Assembly: GCA_039977295.1 (NCBI GenBank)
Contig: JBDWDN010000011.1
Coordinates: 62,001 to 126,000, forward strand
Direction of reading: 5' to 3'
DNA length: 64,000 bases
Source: Hellea sp039977295
GTDB taxonomy: Bacteria > Pseudomonadota > Alphaproteobacteria > Caulobacterales > Maricaulaceae
Shown piece after piece: positions 60,811 to 64,000 of this stretch. The number at the start of each line of letters is the position of its first letter. Positions within the stretch are counted from its first letter, which is position 1. The notes under the pieces are model-generated. The model did not search any database. It had not been told where the DNA came from and saw only the letters and a list, made by a program, of their open reading frames with translations. The position numbers and the translations under genes are program-made.

Positions 60811-62325
60811 CTAAACGGCCGCTCCGTATTGTTTGAGAAAGTCTTCATGAGGCGGCATTTTTTGTGCGGCTTGGTTCATAGCGCTGCGCATTGAATCCAA
60901 ACTGTGTTGGACCTGCTCATAGGGCAGAGACGAGACAATAGGGTCATTAGCTTTGGGCATAATATTTTGTCCGAGGCAGACGGCAATCCAGCTCGGCTTT
61001 GAGAAGAGTTCGCCATCATATCTAAAGACGCGGCCCGCTTCGCTAAACAAATCAATCTTTCGAGTCAAACTATCGGGAATACTCATTGTTCGGCAATAAT
61101 TCCAAAATGCACTGTCATCACGCTGGGTGGCAACATAGTGCAAGATGATAAAATCCCGGACTTGGTGAAATTCTTTCAGCATTTGTGCGTTATATTCATT
61201 CCGAACAGCCTCGGAAACATCAGCAGTCGGGAACAGGCTAATAAAGCGGGTTATTCCCATTTGAATCAAAAAAAGTGAGGTTGATTCAAGGGGCTCTAAG
61301 AAGCCGGCAGACAGGCCAATAGCGATACAGTTTTTATTCCATAAAGTTGCGCGGCAACCCGTCTTGAAGCTGATTTTACGCGGCTCGCCTAAGGCCTTGC
61401 TATCAAGACCTTCCTTAAGAATATTTTTCGCTTCTTCATCGCCCATGAATTTACTGGAATAAATGTGGCCATTGCCTGTGCGGTGTTGCGTCGGAATACG
61501 CCATTGCCAACCAGCCGTTTTAGCGGTGGCTTTGGTGTATGGAAGCAGAGCTCCAACGCGTTCGCTCGCGACGGTTAACGCGCTATCGCAAGGCAGCCAA
61601 TGGCTCCAATCAGTGAAGGGCACGCCTAAGGTTTTCTCTGTCAATAAAGCTCGAAAGCCCGTGCAATCGAAGAAAAAATCACCCGGAATCGTATCGCCAT
61701 TCTCTAAGGTTAGTTTATGAATTTCACCTGTCTCAGAATTAAGCTCAACATCCTCCACTTTTCCTTCAACGCGGGTGATGCCATTTTTTTCTGCATAACC
61801 GCGCAAATATTTCGCGTAAAGCGTGGCGTCGATGTGATAGGCATAACGCATATGGGAGAGCACGGAGCGAGGATTGGGATCGGGTAAGGTGAATTTGTTA
61901 TGGGAAGCTGCGACCGAGCACATGCTGTAATTTTGTAATGGCGCGGGGTTGCCGCCGGCTTTGGCATGAAGCCAGTATTGGTGGAAATCGATACCCTGCA
62001 TGTCGACACCAATATTTCCAAAAGGATGTATGTAGGATTCTCCCTTGCGGCCCCAATCGTTGAACTCAATACCGAGTTTAAATGTACCGTTTGTGGCTTT
62101 TAGAAATTCAGCCTCATTAATTCCCAGCATAGCATTAAAATTTAACATGTCCGGAATAGTCGCTTCGCCGACGCCGACGGTGCCAATTTGATCAGATTCG
62201 ACCAGCGTTATGCTCACTGTTTCAGGTGTGAGTAAACTTGAGAGCGCTGCGGCCGTCATCCAGCCGGCAGAACCACCCCCGACGATAACAATGGTCTTTA
62301 TTCTGTTTTGATGTGTATTAGCCAT
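60811..62325 (-). CDS. Tryptophan-halogenase-family flavoprotein (copy 2)
   Basis: 504 residues with VGGGSAGWM, Lys83 in GTFKLGIEF, GWQWRIPT and GFLEPLESTSLFL, hence all signature residues for FADH2-dependent halogenation. It overlaps copy 3 by eight bases at its start and abuts copy 1 at its end, so the three are translated from one message. Similarity to copy 1 through most of the length shows tandem duplication. A reduced-flavin supply is not encoded nearby. Confidence 0.88.
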   Translation of the reverse strand: MANTHQNRIKTIVIVGGGSAGWMTAAALSSLLTPETVSITLVESDQIGTVGVGEATIPDMLNFNAMLGINEAEFLKATNGTFKLGIEFNDWGRKGESYIHPFGNIGVDMQGIDFHQYWLHAKAGGNPAPLQNYSMCSVAASHNKFTLPDPNPRSVLSHMRYAYHIDATLYAKYLRGYAEKNGITRVEGKVEDVELNSETGEIHKLTLENGDTIPGDFFFDCTGFRALLTEKTLGVPFTDWSHWLPCDSALTVASERVGALLPYTKATAKTAGWQWRIPTQHRTGNGHIYSSKFMGDEEAKNILKEGLDSKALGEPRKISFKTGCRATLWNKNCIAIGLSAGFLEPLESTSLFLIQMGITRFISLFPTADVSEAVRNEYNAQMLKEFHQVRDFIILHYVATQRDDSAFWNYCRTMSIPDSLTRKIDLFSEAGRVFRYDGELFSKPSWIAVCLGQNIMPKANDPIVSSLPYEQVQHSLDSMRSAMNQAAQKMPPHEDFLKQYGAAV

Positions 62326-63793
62326 CTTGGTCTTTCAGATAATTGAGCAGGCGGGTCATATAATGATTATGCGGAGGAACCTTTCTTGCCATCATGGCAA
62401 TAGAATTTCGCATACGATCTAGCGTTTGCTCCATTTGAGGCACGGCTATGCGGTCAGCCAAGGGATCATAACGGACGGGTCTGCGTCCCATGCCAAAATG
62501 CAGCATGATCCAGTCGTGTTTTTCAAAAGGTTCAAAATCATATTGAACACCAATACCGCGGCTTTCAAATTGGGTAATTTTGTTGGCGAGTTTTTCGCTG
62601 ATAGGGTCAGTTTCAGCGCTTGCCCAATAAGGTTCATTGGGCGTTTCTATTGTCTTAAGTAAAGTGTCTTGGAATAATTCGGCGTGCTCATAATCCGCCG
62701 TGAAGCGCCGATTATATTCTCGCCGCTCTACCGCCATATCTGTGCTTACGGGGATGAGTTCTATGAGCCGGTCAATATCTCGCTGTAGCAAAAGAATAGG
62801 GGCGGGCGTCAGAGGTTCAAGGATAGCTGCCCCATGCCCTAGCTTCAGGCAATTTCCAGTCCAAGGCGAACTTGTTTTGCCTATAAGCGCTTCAATGGGC
62901 TCGCTATCGGGCGTCCCGTGATCTTTAAGCGCGTCTGTCTCATTTGCGGGGTCGTAAACGGTTATTCTATGTTGCCCGTCTTGAAGAGGCGTGTCTGCCT
63001 GCCACCCATAATCTTTAGCCGTTAGATTGCGGAGGGGCTCACCCAATCTTTCCGTGACATTAAATGAGGTGACAGCGCGTAAACGGCGTTCACTCGTGCG
63101 CGTATTCGAGGTTGAAGGCAGCGCGGAGTCTGCGCCGAGGCAATCGATGATGAAATCAGCCTCAATCACGCGCCCATCATTCAAAGTGACAGACTGAATA
63201 TTCTCGCCCTCACGACCGATAGTTTTGATACTGCCGTCTATGCAGCTCACGGGGGACGAGGCAATATTATCAGCAAATACTCGGGACCATTGCTGCGGCA
63301 AGAATTGATAGCCATATTCCATATCGGCTAATGGCGTTTTACGTTCTTCTGGCGGATGCGCAAAACCGCCTTCATTGGCGGCTTGCACAGACATAATATA
63401 CGCCTCGAGACTATAAGGCGTTGCAGAAGGTGAGTGTTGACGGTTTAAATAATGATGCAACTCAACTCCGTTAAAAAGCGGGAGCGGCAAATGGAAACTT
63501 TGTGTCCAACTTAGATTCTTCTTCCCCCAGTTCACATAGCGAGTGCCTAATGAAAATGCGGTATTCGTCGCGGGGAATAATTCAGGTTCTGTGATGCCGT
63601 TGTTCAGCAAGAAATTATAACTGGTGGGAGATGTGACAGTCCCAAAGAAAACATCAGTCTTATCGGCATGAGGCGTTTCAATAAGCGTAATCCCAATATT
63701 AGGCGGCATAACACGCGAAAGCGCCACGGCGCACATGTAGCTCGCGAGACCGCCGCCGCAGATCAATATTTTCTGTAAGGGTGGATGGCTCAT
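62318..63793 (-). CDS. Degenerate tryptophan-halogenase-like flavoprotein (copy 3)
   Basis: 491 residues, collinear with copies 1 and 2 but with lost signatures. The catalytic lysine is serine (Ser81, TAFSLGTRY), the FAD loop reads GGGLASYM instead of GGGxAGWM, the WxWxIP motif reads GWQADTP, and the glutamate loop is AILEPLTPAPILL. The frame is intact with no stops, so it is not a plain pseudogene. It may be a non-halogenating partner or chaperone of the other copies. It starts 19 bases after the upstream copy ends and overlaps copy 2 by 8 bp. Confidence 0.85.
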   Translation of the reverse strand: MSHPPLQKILICGGGLASYMCAVALSRVMPPNIGITLIETPHADKTDVFFGTVTSPTSYNFLLNNGITEPELFPATNTAFSLGTRYVNWGKKNLSWTQSFHLPLPLFNGVELHHYLNRQHSPSATPYSLEAYIMSVQAANEGGFAHPPEERKTPLADMEYGYQFLPQQWSRVFADNIASSPVSCIDGSIKTIGREGENIQSVTLNDGRVIEADFIIDCLGADSALPSTSNTRTSERRLRAVTSFNVTERLGEPLRNLTAKDYGWQADTPLQDGQHRITVYDPANETDALKDHGTPDSEPIEALIGKTSSPWTGNCLKLGHGAAILEPLTPAPILLLQRDIDRLIELIPVSTDMAVERREYNRRFTADYEHAELFQDTLLKTIETPNEPYWASAETDPISEKLANKITQFESRGIGVQYDFEPFEKHDWIMLHFGMGRRPVRYDPLADRIAVPQMEQTLDRMRNSIAMMARKVPPHNHYMTRLLNYLKDQDG

Positions 63794-63811
63794 CTAGAAT
63801 CTACTTCGGTT

Positions 63812-64000
63812 TCAGAGGGTAACATCTGAAATCGCCCCGAACTGGACCAGATAATCTGCGTGGCTAGCTGTGTTTAAAATGGCGGCTTTGCTTTCATTTT
63901 TGACGGCTTCAAGCTTAGCGAACACGTCATCAAATGTTAGCCGGTCGGCGCGTGGGTCATAAGATTCTGGCCTTAAATTCTGCCCTGCCATAACGGCCAC
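63812..64000 (-). CDS. Tryptophan-halogenase-like protein (copy 4), C-terminal part
   Basis: Sixty-two residues at the window edge. AVMAGQNLRPESYDPRADRL matches the C-terminal 'AVxxGQNxxPxxYxPxAD' region of copies 1 and 2 (AVMHGQGIAPKSYHPMAN; AVCLGQNIMPKANDPIVS), and the end HADYLVQFGAISD matches their last residues. It is the most upstream of the four copies in the window; the catalytic part lies outside. Confidence 0.8.
   Translation of the reverse strand: MAVMAGQNLRPESYDPRADRLTFDDVFAKLEAVKNESKAAILNTASHADYLVQFGAISDVTL

Overview
The window looks like the chromosome of a marine, polysaccharide-degrading alphaproteobacterium, most like the Maricaulales/Hyphomonadales or Caulobacterales. This rests on gene content, not on a search: an imuA-imuB-dnaE2 mutagenesis cassette preceded by an alphaproteobacterial SOS box (GAAC-N7-GAAC), a large TonB-dependent receptor, LacI-controlled xylan genes, and a tandem array of tryptophan-halogenase-like flavoproteins of the kind found in TonB-receptor loci. 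No rRNA, tRNA or CRISPR array was seen.

Layout. 1-1.4 kb: an AT-rich pair (unknown partial gene and a LOG-like protein). 1.7-9.4 kb: MFS transporter, zinc alcohol dehydrogenase, carboxylic acid reductase and acyl-CoA synthetase, together able to take a carboxylic acid to aldehyde and alcohol or to a CoA ester. 9.5-15 kb: imuA-imuB-dnaE2. 15.1-22.6 kb: TonB receptor, DASS transporter, SGNH lipoprotein, KDPG aldolase and a Tat-exported serine hydrolase.

22.8-32.7 kb is an island bracketed by two decayed IS3-family transposase remnants in the same orientation. It carries a divergent pair (cytosolic SGNH hydrolase and cytosolic trypsin-like protease around a palindrome). Next comes a four-gene operon: a catalase-like domain fused to a PGHS/alpha-dioxygenase-type haem dioxygenase, a membrane-anchored di-haem cytochrome c of the RoxA type, a six-helix membrane protein and a nitroreductase-like protein. 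This is the best candidate for an undescribed system, possibly bacterial oxylipin or lipid-hydroperoxide chemistry.

32.6-58.5 kb is a xylan/xylose utilisation locus: two GH10 xylanases, two GH3 enzymes, xylA, xylB, transaldolase, a broken transketolase, a sugar MFS porter, lactonase, an oxidoreductase/isomerase/GMC set that may handle 3-keto sugars, glucokinase and a LacI regulator. Six copies of the palindrome TGACAACGTTGTCA or close variants precede these genes and define a local regulon; a seventh, related palindrome lies upstream of the 57.8 kb gene. The locus has been heavily rearranged: a degenerate LacI, a truncated transketolase, a C-terminal scrap of a second xylA, a 21-codon GMC scrap and a possible mutarotase scrap remain.

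58.5-64 kb holds a TPR protein and four tandem tryptophan-halogenase-like genes, the third of which has lost the catalytic lysine and the last of which runs off the window.
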